In this document: positions 44,987 to 54,226 of the stretch, one piece after another
Layout: each line of letters starts with the position of its first letter
Numbering within the stretch: position 1 is the first letter of the stretch
Source: an uncultured Exiguobacterium sp.
GTDB taxonomy: Bacteria > Bacillota > Bacilli > Exiguobacteriales > Exiguobacteriaceae
DNA: 64,000 bases
NCBI GenBank assembly: GCA_913775715.1
Contig: CAJYMC010000007.1
Coordinates: 62,001 to 126,000, forward strand
Reading direction: 5' to 3'
Notes under the pieces: model-generated
Told to the model about the DNA's origin: nothing
Databases searched by the model: none
What the model saw: the letters and a program-made list of their open reading frames with translations, nothing else
Translations under genes and position numbers: made by a program

Positions 44987-46057
44987 ATGAATGAAAAAAC
45001 GAGAGAGTTATTTCGAACACTGACGGAATTGAATGGGGCGCCGGGGTTTGAGCACGACGTTCGTCAGTTCGTTCGCGAACGCATCACGCCTGTCACGGAT
45101 GAGATCGTTACGGATGGACTCGGGTCGATTTTTGGAAAACGAACTGGGGATGCAGCTGGACCAAAAGTTATGGTTGCCGGGCACATGGACGAAGTGGCAT
45201 TCATGGTGACGCAAATCACGAAGAACGGAATGTTGCGGATTCAACCGCTCGGTGGCTGGTGGAGCCAAGTGTTGCTTGCGCAACGCTTCTCGATCTGTAC
45301 GGACAACGGTGTCATCCCTGGTGTCATCGCATCGATTCCACCACACTTATTGACAGAAGAAGTACGCAATAAGCCGATGGCGATCAAAGACATGTTCATC
45401 GATATCGGTGCGGACTCAAAAGAAGAGGCGGAATCGTTTGGAGTACGTCCAGGTATTCCTGCCGTACCATTTTTCCCGTTCACACCGATGGCGAATCCGA
45501 AAAAGATCATGGCGAAAGCATGGGATAACCGCTATGGTGTCGGAATGGCGATTGAATTGTTAGAAGAGACAACAGCGGCGGATCATCCGAATATCCTTTA
45601 TTCTGGCGCAACGGTTCAAGAAGAAGTTGGATTGCGCGGAGCGCAAACAGCGACAGCACTCATAGATCCTGATGTGGCGTTCGTCGTCGACGCTTCTCCT
45701 GCCAATGATGCATCAGGAGACAAAACGGAATTCGGTCAACTCGGACAAGGACCATTACTCCGTATCAAAGACAGCGTCATGATCCTCTCAAAAGAGATGA
45801 CGGATTACGTCCTCGATACGGCAGAATCGAACAAGATCCCGTACCAATATTATGTCGGTGCAGGTGGAACCGATGGTGGTGTTATCCATCGTTCGAATTA
45901 TGGGATTCCAACGACAGTCGTTGGTTTACCAGCACGCTACATCCATACGCATGCATCGATCATGCATACGGATGACTATGATGCGGCGAAGGAATTGCTT
46001 CGGAAACTCGTCACGAACCTCGATACGACGACGCTTGCGACATTGCAAGTCAAGTAA
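44987..46057 (+). CDS. ytoP: M42 family aminopeptidase (YtoP-like)
   Basis: This 356-residue co-catalytic metallopeptidase has its ligands in order: AGHMDEVAF (His, Asp), AWDNRYG (Asp), QEEVGLRG (Glu pair), DASPAND (Asp) and the late THAS histidine. M42 enzymes form large tetrahedral dodecamers that clip N-terminal residues from peptides; glutamyl and deblocking activities are known in the family. ATG 44987 follows AGGAGG. A TATAAT lies at 44960-44965. Confidence 0.9.
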   Translation: MNEKTRELFRTLTELNGAPGFEHDVRQFVRERITPVTDEIVTDGLGSIFGKRTGDAAGPKVMVAGHMDEVAFMVTQITKNGMLRIQPLGGWWSQVLLAQRFSICTDNGVIPGVIASIPPHLLTEEVRNKPMAIKDMFIDIGADSKEEAESFGVRPGIPAVPFFPFTPMANPKKIMAKAWDNRYGVGMAIELLEETTAADHPNILYSGATVQEEVGLRGAQTATALIDPDVAFVVDASPANDASGDKTEFGQLGQGPLLRIKDSVMILSKEMTDYVLDTAESNKIPYQYYVGAGGTDGGVIHRSNYGIPTTVVGLPARYIHTHASIMHTDDYDAAKELLRKLVTNLDTTTLATLQVK

Positions 46058-46065
46058 ATGAAATG

Positions 46066-46099
46066 ACAGACAGTGGATTTGAATCCACTGTCTGTTTTT
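46066..46099 (+). terminator. terminator of ytoP
   Basis: ACAGACAGTGGAT and ATCCACTGTCTGT form a 13-bp perfect stem followed by T residues. Confidence 0.9.
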
Positions 46100-46214
46100 G
46101 TTTAATAAGAACGATGTAAGTATGGGCTGTCTTGTCAGTTGAAAAAACAGTCTAGTCGGATCGGAAGTGGATTTGATATAATGATACGCGATGTTGAGTA
46201 AAGGACGTGACAAA

Positions 46215-47228
46215 ATGTTCAAGCAAAAGGGGATCTCACTTAGCCCTAAAGTATATTTCATCACCGTATTAAGTTATATGGCACTTGGTCTGTTCAGTTC
46301 TTTGATCATGGGTTTGATTATTCGTACGATCGGAGAAGGATTGGTAGATCGCGGTATCGAAGCGAAGTTTCTCATTCAATTAGGCGAGCAGGCAATCGCG
46401 TTGACCGGACCAGCAATCGGTGTAGCTGTAGCGTTTGCGCTTGAGGCACCACCGCTTATCTTGTTCGCAGCAGTTGCCGTTGGAGCATTTGGATATGAAG
46501 CGGGCGGACCGGCTGGCAGTTACATCGCGACACTACTTGCGACGGAAATTGGAAAACTCGTGTCGAAGACGACGCGACTCGATATTTTATTGACACCATT
46601 CGTCACGTTGTTAGCTGGATTTGTTGCTGGACGTTACGCCGGGAAATGGATTGGAAAAGGGATGACGGATCTCGGTGAGTTGATTCGCTGGGGAACGGAA
46701 CGTGAACCTTTGTTCATGGGTATTTTCATTGCTACCATCATGGGACTTGCTTTGACGGCGCCTATATCGAGTGCTGCTCTTGGAATCATGCTTGGCTTGG
46801 ATGGACTTGCTGCGGGTGCGGCGACGATCGGCTGTGCCGCACAGATGATTGGTTTTGGTGTCATCAGTTATCGTGATAACGGGATCGGAGGCGTCATCGC
46901 ACAAAGTATCGGCACATCGATGCTCCAAGTCGGAAACATTATCCGCAATCCTTGGATTCTTATTCCGCCTACGATTGCAGGTGCCATCTTAGCGCCATTC
47001 GCGACTGTTCTGTTAACGCTTGAAAGCAACCCGGAAGGTTCTGGTATGGGAACGAGCGGATTCGTTGGTCCGTTGATGTTATTAAAAACGATGGGGTTCG
47101 AAATGGAATATTACATAGCAGTCGCTGTTCTCTGTTTCTTAGCACCCGGCATCATCAGTTATCTTATCTATCGGCTATTGCGACGACTCGGTCGGATTCA
47201 AGATGGTGACTTAAAAATCGAATATTAA
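46215..47228 (+). CDS. PTS EIIC-like membrane protein (PfoR-type)
   Basis: This 337-residue protein has about nine hydrophobic segments and Gly-rich stretches (FGYEAGGPAGSYIATLL; GMGTSGFVGP), the layout of the PTS_EIIC_2/PfoR group. No EIIA or EIIB domain is fused or adjacent, so it probably is not a complete sugar PTS; PfoR-type proteins have been linked to regulation. ATG 46215 with AAAGGACG upstream is preferred to ATG 46191. Function remains open. Confidence 0.65.
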   Translation: MFKQKGISLSPKVYFITVLSYMALGLFSSLIMGLIIRTIGEGLVDRGIEAKFLIQLGEQAIALTGPAIGVAVAFALEAPPLILFAAVAVGAFGYEAGGPAGSYIATLLATEIGKLVSKTTRLDILLTPFVTLLAGFVAGRYAGKWIGKGMTDLGELIRWGTEREPLFMGIFIATIMGLALTAPISSAALGIMLGLDGLAAGAATIGCAAQMIGFGVISYRDNGIGGVIAQSIGTSMLQVGNIIRNPWILIPPTIAGAILAPFATVLLTLESNPEGSGMGTSGFVGPLMLLKTMGFEMEYYIAVAVLCFLAPGIISYLIYRLLRRLGRIQDGDLKIEY

Positions 47229-47232
47229 ATAC

Positions 47233-47312
47233 AAAAAGCTGATTTTAAAGGATGTACCTGTTTAACCGAAGGATGGATAAACAAGGATATACCTTTTTGA
47301 ATCAGCTTTTTT
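47233..47312. terminator. long imperfect hairpin with T-runs on both sides
   Basis: AAAAAGCTGATT and AATCAGCTTTTTT close an 80-base imperfect hairpin whose arms also hold GTTTA/TAAAC pairing. It probably terminates both convergent neighbours, but it is longer than the other terminators here. Confidence 0.6.
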
Positions 47313-47316
47313 CATT

Positions 47317-47607
47317 TCATAAAGAGAATCCGAATGAACTCGAATAAAAACTCGTGAAGAAGACATAGAGATAAATGAGATAGAGAGGAGTCAAATAACG
47401 CATGCGCACGACAGGTAATTTCCGGGCGAGTCGTTTTCCGAGTGCTTCGAGTAGAATGATGACCGCAAAACCGACGACTAGATATAATAGAATTTCGGGT
47501 AAGCTCCGTTCAGAATCAATGAAGGAATAGCCGTAACGTAAACAACTCGTCATGCCGATGAAGCCAACGAAGCGTTCGAACGGATGTTTGATTGGTTGAT
47601 CTGCCAT
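47317..47607 (-). CDS. small membrane protein of unknown function
   Basis: This 96-residue protein has two or three hydrophobic segments (about residues 36-55 and 70-92) and a short basic loop (GKRLARKLPVVRMR) between them. AAAGGAC lies 6 bases before ATG 47607. I do not recognise a family. It is divergent from ytpP and convergent with the EIIC-like gene. Confidence 0.65.
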   Translation of the reverse strand: MADQPIKHPFERFVGFIGMTSCLRYGYSFIDSERSLPEILLYLVVGFAVIILLEALGKRLARKLPVVRMRYLTPLYLIYLYVFFTSFYSSSFGFSL

Positions 47608-47733
47608 AGTGAAGTCCTTTCCAGGTGTTTTCTAGTTGCAGTATAGCAAACCAAGCACGAAAACGCACAGTCACATTTGAATATGCTATGATGAGGGCAA
47701 TGACTTCTAGGGAAATCAAAGGAGGAAATCATC

Positions 47734-48042
47734 ATGAAAACATTACAATCCAAACAAGAATTCGATACAGCAAAACAAGGAAATGCCGTCTTTTTATTCT
47801 CAGCAAACTGGTGCCCGGATTGCCGCTTCTTAGATCCGTTCATGCCGGAAATCGAGCAGACGTTTGATACGTTTGAATTTTACTATGTCGATCGTGACGA
47901 TCATATTGAAATTGCCCAGGAAATGGACATCTTCGGAATTCCAAGTTTTGTTGCGTTCCGCGATGGTGAAGAGACAGGGCGTTATGTCGGGAAAGAGCGC
48001 AAGACACCAGAACAGGTGACAGCATTTTTAGAGACGGTTTAA
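47734..48042 (+). CDS. ytpP: thioredoxin-like protein (YtpP-like)
   Basis: This 102-residue thioredoxin fold has the redox pair C27-P-D-C30 in ANWCPDCRFLD and the cis-proline in FGIPSFVAF. YtpP proteins are thioredoxin-like reductants of Bacilli; WCPDC differs from the standard WCGPC, so partner choice may differ. AAGGAGG precedes the ATG. It heads the ytpP-ytpQ-ytpR group conserved from B. subtilis, with an internal terminator after it. Confidence 0.87.
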   Translation: MKTLQSKQEFDTAKQGNAVFLFSANWCPDCRFLDPFMPEIEQTFDTFEFYYVDRDDHIEIAQEMDIFGIPSFVAFRDGEETGRYVGKERKTPEQVTAFLETV

Positions 48043-48043
48043 G

Positions 48044-48072
48044 AAAAAAGCGAGCGCTGACTCGCTTTTTTT
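48044..48072 (+). terminator. terminator of ytpP
   Basis: AAAAAAGCGAG and CTCGCTTTTTTT form a short stem; some read-through to ytpQ is possible. Confidence 0.75.
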
Positions 48073-48095
48073 CATGATAGAAAGGATGAATTCGA

Positions 48096-48893
48096 ATGGA
48101 ACTACAACAAATCCGAAGAATGATGACACAAACATTTGAAGAAGAAGGGTACACGACATATTTCGATCGTGAAAAGTCTGTATTACGAATTGAGCGAAAG
48201 CACGATAAATCAGGCGTTGATGTCGGATTGAATCCGCTTGTCGCAAAAGCAAAACGAAGAGGTGTCATCGCAGTCGAAGAGACGATTGAATATATCCGTG
48301 CTGTACTCGGACAAACGGATCAAATCTCACTCGTTGGACAAGAGCAAAAAATCTTTCCTGTCATTCGTGCTAAATCGTTTGCCGATACGACAAAAGAAGG
48401 GAAGACGCTTGTCAGTACACCGCATACAGGTGAGACGAAAATCATGTACGCACTTGATTTAGGCGCGACGTATCGTTTGATCGACGAGGAGTTATTGGCA
48501 TCAGCAGAATGGACGGCTGAACAGCTATCAGAAGCTGCGCGTTTTAACCTGAAATCGCTTGATGCGCCATTTAAACAAGATGAAGTCGCGGGGAACCTCT
48601 TTTATTTCTTGAGTCTTGGAGACGGATATGAGGCGAGTCGTGTCTTGAATAAGACGTTATTAGCTGATTATGCGGCGCGAATCGAAGGGGAGTTCGCTGT
48701 CGGTATTCCGCATCAGGATGTCCTGATTTTCGCAGATATTCGTAATGACGCCGGATATGATGTCTTACAGCAACTGATGTTTGACTTCTTCTCGAACGGT
48801 CGTGTACCGGTCACAGCTTTACCATTCTTATATGAAGATGGCAATCTGGAGCCAGTCTTCGTCCTTGCGAAAAACAAGCAGCCGAAAGAGTGA
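48096..48893 (+). CDS. ytpQ: DUF1444 family protein (YtpQ-like)
   Basis: This 265-residue soluble protein corresponds to B. subtilis YtpQ by sequence and position between ytpP and ytpR. It has an N-terminal alpha/beta part and a central VRTPHTGET-like segment (LVSTPHTGETKIMYALD). No catalytic motif is evident and the family function is unknown. GAAAGGA lies upstream of the ATG. Confidence 0.8.
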   Translation: MELQQIRRMMTQTFEEEGYTTYFDREKSVLRIERKHDKSGVDVGLNPLVAKAKRRGVIAVEETIEYIRAVLGQTDQISLVGQEQKIFPVIRAKSFADTTKEGKTLVSTPHTGETKIMYALDLGATYRLIDEELLASAEWTAEQLSEAARFNLKSLDAPFKQDEVAGNLFYFLSLGDGYEASRVLNKTLLADYAARIEGEFAVGIPHQDVLIFADIRNDAGYDVLQQLMFDFFSNGRVPVTALPFLYEDGNLEPVFVLAKNKQPKE

Positions 48894-48946
48894 AGAATCT
48901 GATACAATAGGCATTGTGAGAAAGACGGAAGGGAGTCATGGATTGA

Positions 48947-49555
48947 ATGAATGTGTTTTATAATAAAGAGGGCGTCGGCGACGTCTTAATGATCATTTTG
49001 GAAGATGCACCACGTGCGGAAGTGACAGCGATTCGTGAAGGAGACGTAGCAATCATCAAGCATGGTGATCGTGTCATCGGCTACAATCTGTTTGATGCTT
49101 CGACTACATTTACGATCGAGACACAAGGACCGGTTGAATTGACGGAAGAATTGGCAACACGCATCCAACAGGAACTAGCGAATCGAGATATCGAATTGTC
49201 ACTCGAACAAGTGGATTATTCTCCGAAATTCGTTGTTGGGTTCGTTGCTTCTTGCGAGAAACATCCGGATGCTGATAAATTGTCGGTCTGTCAGGTAGAA
49301 GTAGACAACGGAACTTTACAAATCGTTTGTGGAGCACCGAATGTAGCGGCGGGTCAAAAAGTTGTCGTCGCTAAACCAGGTGCAGTCATGCCGTCTGGTT
49401 TAATCATTCGTCCTTCGGCGTTACGCGGTGTACCATCGAGCGGTATGCTTTGTTCAGCGCGTGAGCTCGGGCTTGCCGATGCACCACAAGAAAAAGGGAT
49501 TCTTGTACTCGATGATACAAAAGCAGTAGGGGAAGCATTCTCAATCGGTCGATGA
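48947..49555 (+). CDS. ytpR: tRNA-binding domain protein (YtpR-like)
   Basis: This 202-residue protein has a C-terminal EMAP-type OB fold (about residues 88-200): [37 protein letters not shown] and [13 protein letters not shown]. The N-terminal 85 residues form a separate domain typical of YtpR. It resembles the tRNA-binding domain found at the start of PheT, but it stands alone here. RNA or tRNA binding is likely; the biological role is unknown. Confidence 0.85.
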   Translation: MNVFYNKEGVGDVLMIILEDAPRAEVTAIREGDVAIIKHGDRVIGYNLFDASTTFTIETQGPVELTEELATRIQQELANRDIELSLEQVDYSPKFVVGFVASCEKHPDADKLSVCQVEVDNGTLQIVCGAPNVAAGQKVVVAKPGAVMPSGLIIRPSALRGVPSSGMLCSARELGLADAPQEKGILVLDDTKAVGEAFSIGR

Positions 49556-49592
49556 TTCGACCGATTTTTTAACAAGATGGAGGGGTGAACGT

Positions 49593-50327
49593 ATGAGTAA
49601 TCGTTATGAACAGTCACTGAAGGAGCAGGCTGCCCGGATTCGTCGAGAGCTTGCGGGGGAACGTGAGACAAAGCCGGTAGAACGTCCGAAAAAAGAGGAG
49701 CGTGAAGATCGCTTCGTCTTAACGGATGTGCCTTCACCGATTTATGGATTCCAACGTCCGAAGCAATCTGCATCGGAAACCATAAAAGCTACGGAAGAAA
49801 CGGAAACGAGTGAGCAGGTTTCGGAAACAGTCGAAGAGGGAATTACTGATGAGGTTGCTTTGACGAATCAAGAACTAATCGCGCAGGAAGTCCTATTAGA
49901 CGAAGCGGAAGCAGATGCTGGCCTTGTACCGGTGACGGACGTCGAATTACTCGTACCGGAACCTGAAGCTAATCAAGATCATGTGAACGAAGTGGAATTA
50001 CCGACCGTGCTAGAACCTGAAGAAACGGTTGTAGAAGAATCGATAAGCGAAGTGCCTTCTATTCGTGAGACCGTGGAAGAACAAACTGTTCCGGCGGATA
50101 CATCGAGCGAGGTGCTTCTTGATGAACAAAAAGCAGAGGAACAACGATCGGAAGAAGTCACTTCGATTTTGAATCCATCTGTCGCTGAAGCGGAAGTGGT
50201 AGCACCTATTCAGTCGGAAGTGAAAAAACCGGTCGGGCCGCCTGTCAACGTCGTCATGACGACGAAAGATTTAATGGCGATGTATCGCGCACGTCGAGAA
50301 CAAAATAATTTACATGGTAAAAAATAA
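49593..50327 (+). CDS. SftA-like N-terminal region lacking the FtsK motor
   Basis: This 244-residue, very acidic, low-complexity protein occupies the position of sftA (ytpS) between ytpR and murC. It carries two short segments that I associate with the N-terminal part of SftA DNA translocases: DVPSPIYGFQRP near residue 50 and GPPVNVVMTTKDLMAM near residue 225. The latter usually leads into the FtsK/SpoIIIE ATPase. Here the protein stops 19 residues later and murC follows, with no Walker motif anywhere. GGAGGG lies before the ATG. It is intact as an open frame, so it may have kept a motor-independent role; annotation as SftA is inference. Confidence 0.55.
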   Translation: MSNRYEQSLKEQAARIRRELAGERETKPVERPKKEEREDRFVLTDVPSPIYGFQRPKQSASETIKATEETETSEQVSETVEEGITDEVALTNQELIAQEVLLDEAEADAGLVPVTDVELLVPEPEANQDHVNEVELPTVLEPEETVVEESISEVPSIRETVEEQTVPADTSSEVLLDEQKAEEQRSEEVTSILNPSVAEAEVVAPIQSEVKKPVGPPVNVVMTTKDLMAMYRARREQNNLHGKK

Positions 50328-50405
50328 ATCGGTTTGCTATAATGGTACAGGTTTTGTACCCGAGCCCGATGGTACGGACCGGAACGTGAATTGGAGGGCT
50401 TTTAT

Positions 50406-51701
50406 ATGACAAAGTATCATTTTGTTGGAATCAAAGGAACAGGGATGAGTGCGCTCGCCCAAGTACTACATGAGATGAATCATGAGGTGCAAGGTTCAGA
50501 CATCGAAAAGCACATTTTTACTGAAGACGCGTTACGGGCTAAGGGAATTCCATTTTTCCCGTTCAATGCGGATAACATCAAAGAAGATTATGTCATCATC
50601 CAAGGGAATGCTTTTGGAGATGATCACCCAGAAATCGCACGGGCAAATGAACTTGGTTTAACCATCCATCATTATTATGATTTCTTAGGACACCTAGCAA
50701 ATGAATATCGTTCGGTTGCCATTACAGGCTCACACGGAAAAACGTCGACGACAGGTTTGCTTTCACACGTCTTGAGCGGTATTACACCGACAGCTTTCTT
50801 GATCGGAGACGGGACAGGGGCAGGAGTAGAGGATGCGAAAGCATTCGTCTTCGAGGCATGTGAATACAAACGTCACTTCTTATATTACAAGCCGGACTAC
50901 GCTATCATGACGAATATCGACTTCGATCATTCGGATTATTTCACAGGAATCGATGACGTCGTTTCGGCATTCCAAGAAATGGCGATGCAGGTTAAGCAAG
51001 CGATCGTTGCTTGTGGAGATGACGAACATCTTCAAAACATTCAAGCGAATGTACCTGTTCTCTATTATGGATTTGGAGAAAACAATGACTTCCGTGCGGA
51101 AAACGCGACGTCAACGCCAGATGGAACATCGTTTGATGTCTATTTACGTGATGATTTCTACGGCACGTTCCTTATTCCAGGATTCGGTCGTCATCATGTC
51201 TTGAATGCACTCTCTGTCATTGCGATCTGTCAGTACGAAGGGTTGAGCAAAGACGACGTTGCTGAACGTTTAGCCACATTTGGTGGTGTAAAACGTCGCT
51301 TCAGTGAGTCGGAATTCGGCACACAAATCTTAGTAGATGATTATGCGCACCATCCGAAGGAAATCAGCGCGACGATTGAGTCGGCACGGAAGAAATATCC
51401 GGACCGTGAAGTCATTGCGATTTTCCAACCGCATACGTACACACGCTTGAAATCATTCATGGATGATTTCGCGACTTCTTTACGTGAAGCAGATGCGACA
51501 TATCTATGCGAAATCTTTGGATCGGCACGTGAGCAGGAAGGGCAAGTTCGCGTCGAAGATTTGCAGGAGAAAATCCCGCAAGCTTCTATTCTGACGCGCG
51601 ATAACGTTTCTGTTCTACGTCAGCATGAAAATGCTGTGCTTCTATTCATGGGAGCGGGCGACATCCAAACGTATCAGCATCAGTATCAAAGCGTAAAATA
51701 A
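50406..51701 (+). CDS. murC: UDP-N-acetylmuramate-L-alanine ligase
   Basis: This 431-residue Mur ligase adds L-alanine to UDP-MurNAc, the first peptide step of peptidoglycan synthesis. The N-terminal [14 protein letters not shown] loop [10 protein letters not shown] at about residue 107, and the YAHHPKEI region of the C-terminal domain are all present. ATG 50406 has GGAGGG upstream. It lies directly after the sftA-like gene, as in B. subtilis. Confidence 0.96.
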   Translation: MTKYHFVGIKGTGMSALAQVLHEMNHEVQGSDIEKHIFTEDALRAKGIPFFPFNADNIKEDYVIIQGNAFGDDHPEIARANELGLTIHHYYDFLGHLANEYRSVAITGSHGKTSTTGLLSHVLSGITPTAFLIGDGTGAGVEDAKAFVFEACEYKRHFLYYKPDYAIMTNIDFDHSDYFTGIDDVVSAFQEMAMQVKQAIVACGDDEHLQNIQANVPVLYYGFGENNDFRAENATSTPDGTSFDVYLRDDFYGTFLIPGFGRHHVLNALSVIAICQYEGLSKDDVAERLATFGGVKRRFSESEFGTQILVDDYAHHPKEISATIESARKKYPDREVIAIFQPHTYTRLKSFMDDFATSLREADATYLCEIFGSAREQEGQVRVEDLQEKIPQASILTRDNVSVLRQHENAVLLFMGAGDIQTYQHQYQSVK

Positions 51702-51712
51702 TCGAAAACCCA

Positions 51713-51746
51713 AAGTGTCACTCGACCCGAGTGGCGCTTTTTTTGT
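51713..51746 (+). terminator. terminator of murC
   Basis: AAAGTGTCACTC and GAGTGGCGCTTT form a stem with G-T pairs, followed by a T-run. Confidence 0.8.
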
Positions 51747-51872
51747 CGTAAATTTGAATTATGATAGTAATTTCAAAAAACCGATGAGGAAAATCTAAAA
51801 TAGGATTGCATCTTGAAATAAAGTTTGAAATAGTGTGTATGTGTTGAAGTTATTACAGAAAGGAAAGACACC

Positions 51873-52388
51873 ATGGGACAGATTTTACTCATCTTATTGC
51901 TCCAGTTGATTTACGTTCCAGTTTTGACATTACGGACGATCATGCTCGTCAAAGGGCGGACTGTCATTGCCGGATTATTTGGTACGGTGGAAACATTGAT
52001 TTACATTTTTGCACTAGGAATTGTTTTTCAAGATTTGACGACGCTTGGTATGGTTGTTTATGCGCTCGGATTTGGCCTAGGAATACTCGTCGGTGGATAT
52101 GTCGAACGAAAACTAGCTATCGGTTACAATATGATTCAAGTGCATACGCAAGAATTTCCAGCGGAATTGATTCAAGTCATTCGCGATAATGGTTTCGGTG
52201 TGACACATTACCAAGGTCAAGGACGAGACGGTGTCCGTTATCGGTTAGATGTGCTCGCGGCTCGAACACGTATGAAAGTGCTTCGTAATCTCGTTGAAGA
52301 ATACGAACCGAAAGCATTCCTCGTCGCATTCGATTCCGTCGATTTCAAAGGTGGATACATGCTAAAGGGATTAAAACGTCCGCGATGA
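51873..52388 (+). CDS. UPF0316/DUF2179 membrane protein (YebE-like)
   Basis: This 171-residue protein has three hydrophobic segments in its first 90 residues and a soluble DUF2179 domain after them (about 95-165, including VTHYQGQGRDGVRYRLDVL). The layout matches UPF0316/YebE proteins. Related DUF2179 domains may bind nucleotides, but the role is unknown. GAAAGGAAAG lies before the ATG. Confidence 0.82.
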   Translation: MGQILLILLLQLIYVPVLTLRTIMLVKGRTVIAGLFGTVETLIYIFALGIVFQDLTTLGMVVYALGFGLGILVGGYVERKLAIGYNMIQVHTQEFPAELIQVIRDNGFGVTHYQGQGRDGVRYRLDVLAARTRMKVLRNLVEEYEPKAFLVAFDSVDFKGGYMLKGLKRPR

Positions 52389-52410
52389 AACACTCTTCCT
52401 GAAAATGATG

Positions 52411-52436
52411 TTTATCCTTTGTTATTTAAGGATAAA
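52411..52436. promoter_or_regulatory. 9-bp palindrome upstream of dps
   Basis: TTTATCCTT (52411-52419) and AAGGATAAA (52428-52436) form a perfect inverted repeat with an 8-base centre, about 45 bases before the dps ATG. It may be an operator or the weak terminator of the preceding gene. It does not fit the PerR or Fur consensus. Confidence 0.4.
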
Positions 52437-52480
52437 GATGAAATAGAACGTCATTTGAAATCAGGAAAGGGGAATATCAG

Positions 52481-52921
52481 ATGATCAGTAATCATGCAAA
52501 AGCAGCTTTGAATCAGCAGGTGGCAAACTATGGGGTCCTATTCGTCAAACTCCACAATTACCACTGGTACATCAAAGGACCAGACTTCTTGACACTCCAT
52601 GTGAAGCTTGAAGAACTGTATACATGGGTGTCTGAGCAATACGATGTCGTTGCGGAACGTCTCTTGATGAATAACGGGACACCTTCAGCGACGCTAAAAG
52701 AGTATCTAGAGCAAACGACACTTGAAGAAGCAAAATCAGGTTTGTCTGCAGATGAGATGATCGATTCAGTCATCAAAGACTTCCAACAAGTCCGAAAAGA
52801 GATGCTTGATGCGATTGAACACCTTGAGGCACAAGACGTGACAGTGGAAGATGATCTGCTGGGTCAAGCGAAGGAAATCGAAAAACAAATTTGGATGCTC
52901 CGTGCGACATTGAAAAAGTAA
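52481..52921 (+). CDS. dps: Dps-family ferritin-like protein
   Basis: This 146-residue Dps protein stores iron and protects DNA from peroxide. The intersubunit ferroxidase residues are visible: H28 in HNYHWYIKG, H40 in LTLHVKLEE, and D55 and E59 in YDVVAERL. It is slightly shorter than the E. coli protein and lacks a Lys-rich DNA-binding tail, like the MrgA/Listeria type. AAAGGGG lies before the ATG. Confidence 0.92.
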   Translation: MISNHAKAALNQQVANYGVLFVKLHNYHWYIKGPDFLTLHVKLEELYTWVSEQYDVVAERLLMNNGTPSATLKEYLEQTTLEEAKSGLSADEMIDSVIKDFQQVRKEMLDAIEHLEAQDVTVEDDLLGQAKEIEKQIWMLRATLKK

Positions 52922-52927
52922 GATAAT

Positions 52928-52973
52928 AAAAACGGATGATCCGGTCCTATGAAGGACCGACCATCCGCTTTTT
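52928..52973. terminator. bidirectional terminator
   Basis: AAAACGGATG...CGGTCCT and AGGACCG...CATCCGCTTTTT form a long stem between convergent dps and the aminopeptidase gene. Confidence 0.85.
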
Positions 52974-52974
52974 C

Positions 52975-54087
52975 TTATTTCAGGTTTTCAGGATTGAGGA
53001 CTTCGAGTTCTGGAAGGACGAAACGACCGTCTTTACGGATCAAGACGTCGTCGAACCAGATTTCTCCACCACCGTAATCAGGGCGTTGGATGTTGACGAG
53101 ATCCCAGTGAACGGATGAATCATTACCGTTATAGGCTTCTTCGTAAGCTTGACCTGGTGTGAAGTGGAAGCTACCATCGATTTTTTCATCGAATAGAATA
53201 TCCTTCATCGGATGCTGAATGAAGGGATTGACGCCGATCGCGAATTCGCCGACGAAACGAGAACCAGCATCAGTATCGAAGACTTGGTTGATCCGATCTG
53301 TATCGTTTGCCGTCGCTTCGACGATTTTACCGTCTTTAAACGTCAGTTTGACGTTTTCAAACGTAAACCCTTGATACGGAGATGGTGTGTTATATGAGAT
53401 GACACCGTTGACCGAATCCTTGACGGGTGCCGTAAAGACTTCACCGTCTGGGATGTTAGCATTTCCGGCGCATTTGATGGCTGGGATGTCTTTGATTGAA
53501 AACGTTAGATCCGTTCCTGGTCCGACGAGACGAACACGATCTGTCTGGTTCATTAAGTCGACGAGTGGTTCCATCGCTTGTCCCATCTTTTCATAATCAA
53601 GCGTACAGACATCGAAGTAGAAATCTTCGAATGCTTCTGTCGATTGGTTGGCAAGTTGCGCCATCGATGCAGTTGGGAAACGAAGGACGACCCATTTCGT
53701 TCCTTTGACACGATCTTGTGTGTGCATCTTACCAATCGTTTGACCGTACAGTTTCATTTGTTCAGCCGGTACATCCGATAGTTCGTTGATGTTATCACCA
53801 GCACGCAGTCCGATGTATGCATCCATCGCTTGCATTTGCTTGCGTTCGATGTCTGCCATCAATTGGAGTTGCTCTTCTGAAGCATTTCGGTATAATTTTC
53901 GTAGGATACGATTATCCTTAAGTAAGACGAACGGATGACCGCCAGCTGCGTAGGCAGCTTCGACGAGCGCCTCGACCAGTTCGCGTTCGATGCCGAAGTT
54001 TTCAATCAATACTTTTTCACCAGGTTCAAGGGCAACCGAATAATTAATGAGATTCGTTGCCAATTGAGTAAGACGTGGGTCACGCAT
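52975..54087 (-). CDS. M29 family aminopeptidase
   Basis: This 370-residue metallopeptidase has the M29 metal ligands in order: Glu in PDGEVFTAPV, Glu in VGEFAIGVNPF, His in GSFHFTPGQAY and His/Asp in SSVHWDLV. It is shorter than AmpS/PepS-type members of about 410 residues. M29 enzymes remove N-terminal residues and use two metal ions such as Co or Zn. GAGGGGGA lies 7 bases before the ATG. Confidence 0.88.
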   Translation of the reverse strand: MRDPRLTQLATNLINYSVALEPGEKVLIENFGIERELVEALVEAAYAAGGHPFVLLKDNRILRKLYRNASEEQLQLMADIERKQMQAMDAYIGLRAGDNINELSDVPAEQMKLYGQTIGKMHTQDRVKGTKWVVLRFPTASMAQLANQSTEAFEDFYFDVCTLDYEKMGQAMEPLVDLMNQTDRVRLVGPGTDLTFSIKDIPAIKCAGNANIPDGEVFTAPVKDSVNGVISYNTPSPYQGFTFENVKLTFKDGKIVEATANDTDRINQVFDTDAGSRFVGEFAIGVNPFIQHPMKDILFDEKIDGSFHFTPGQAYEEAYNGNDSSVHWDLVNIQRPDYGGGEIWFDDVLIRKDGRFVLPELEVLNPENLK

Positions 54088-54226
54088 GTAATTTCCCCCT
54101 CGAAATGGATGATGTAGGTTTCATTTATCATTGTAACGGAAATAAACCATTTGGAGTAGCAGGAACGACTTGCTACATGTCGAACTATCAACAAAAGACT
54201 ATGCAAAAAAATTGGAGGCAAGAACC

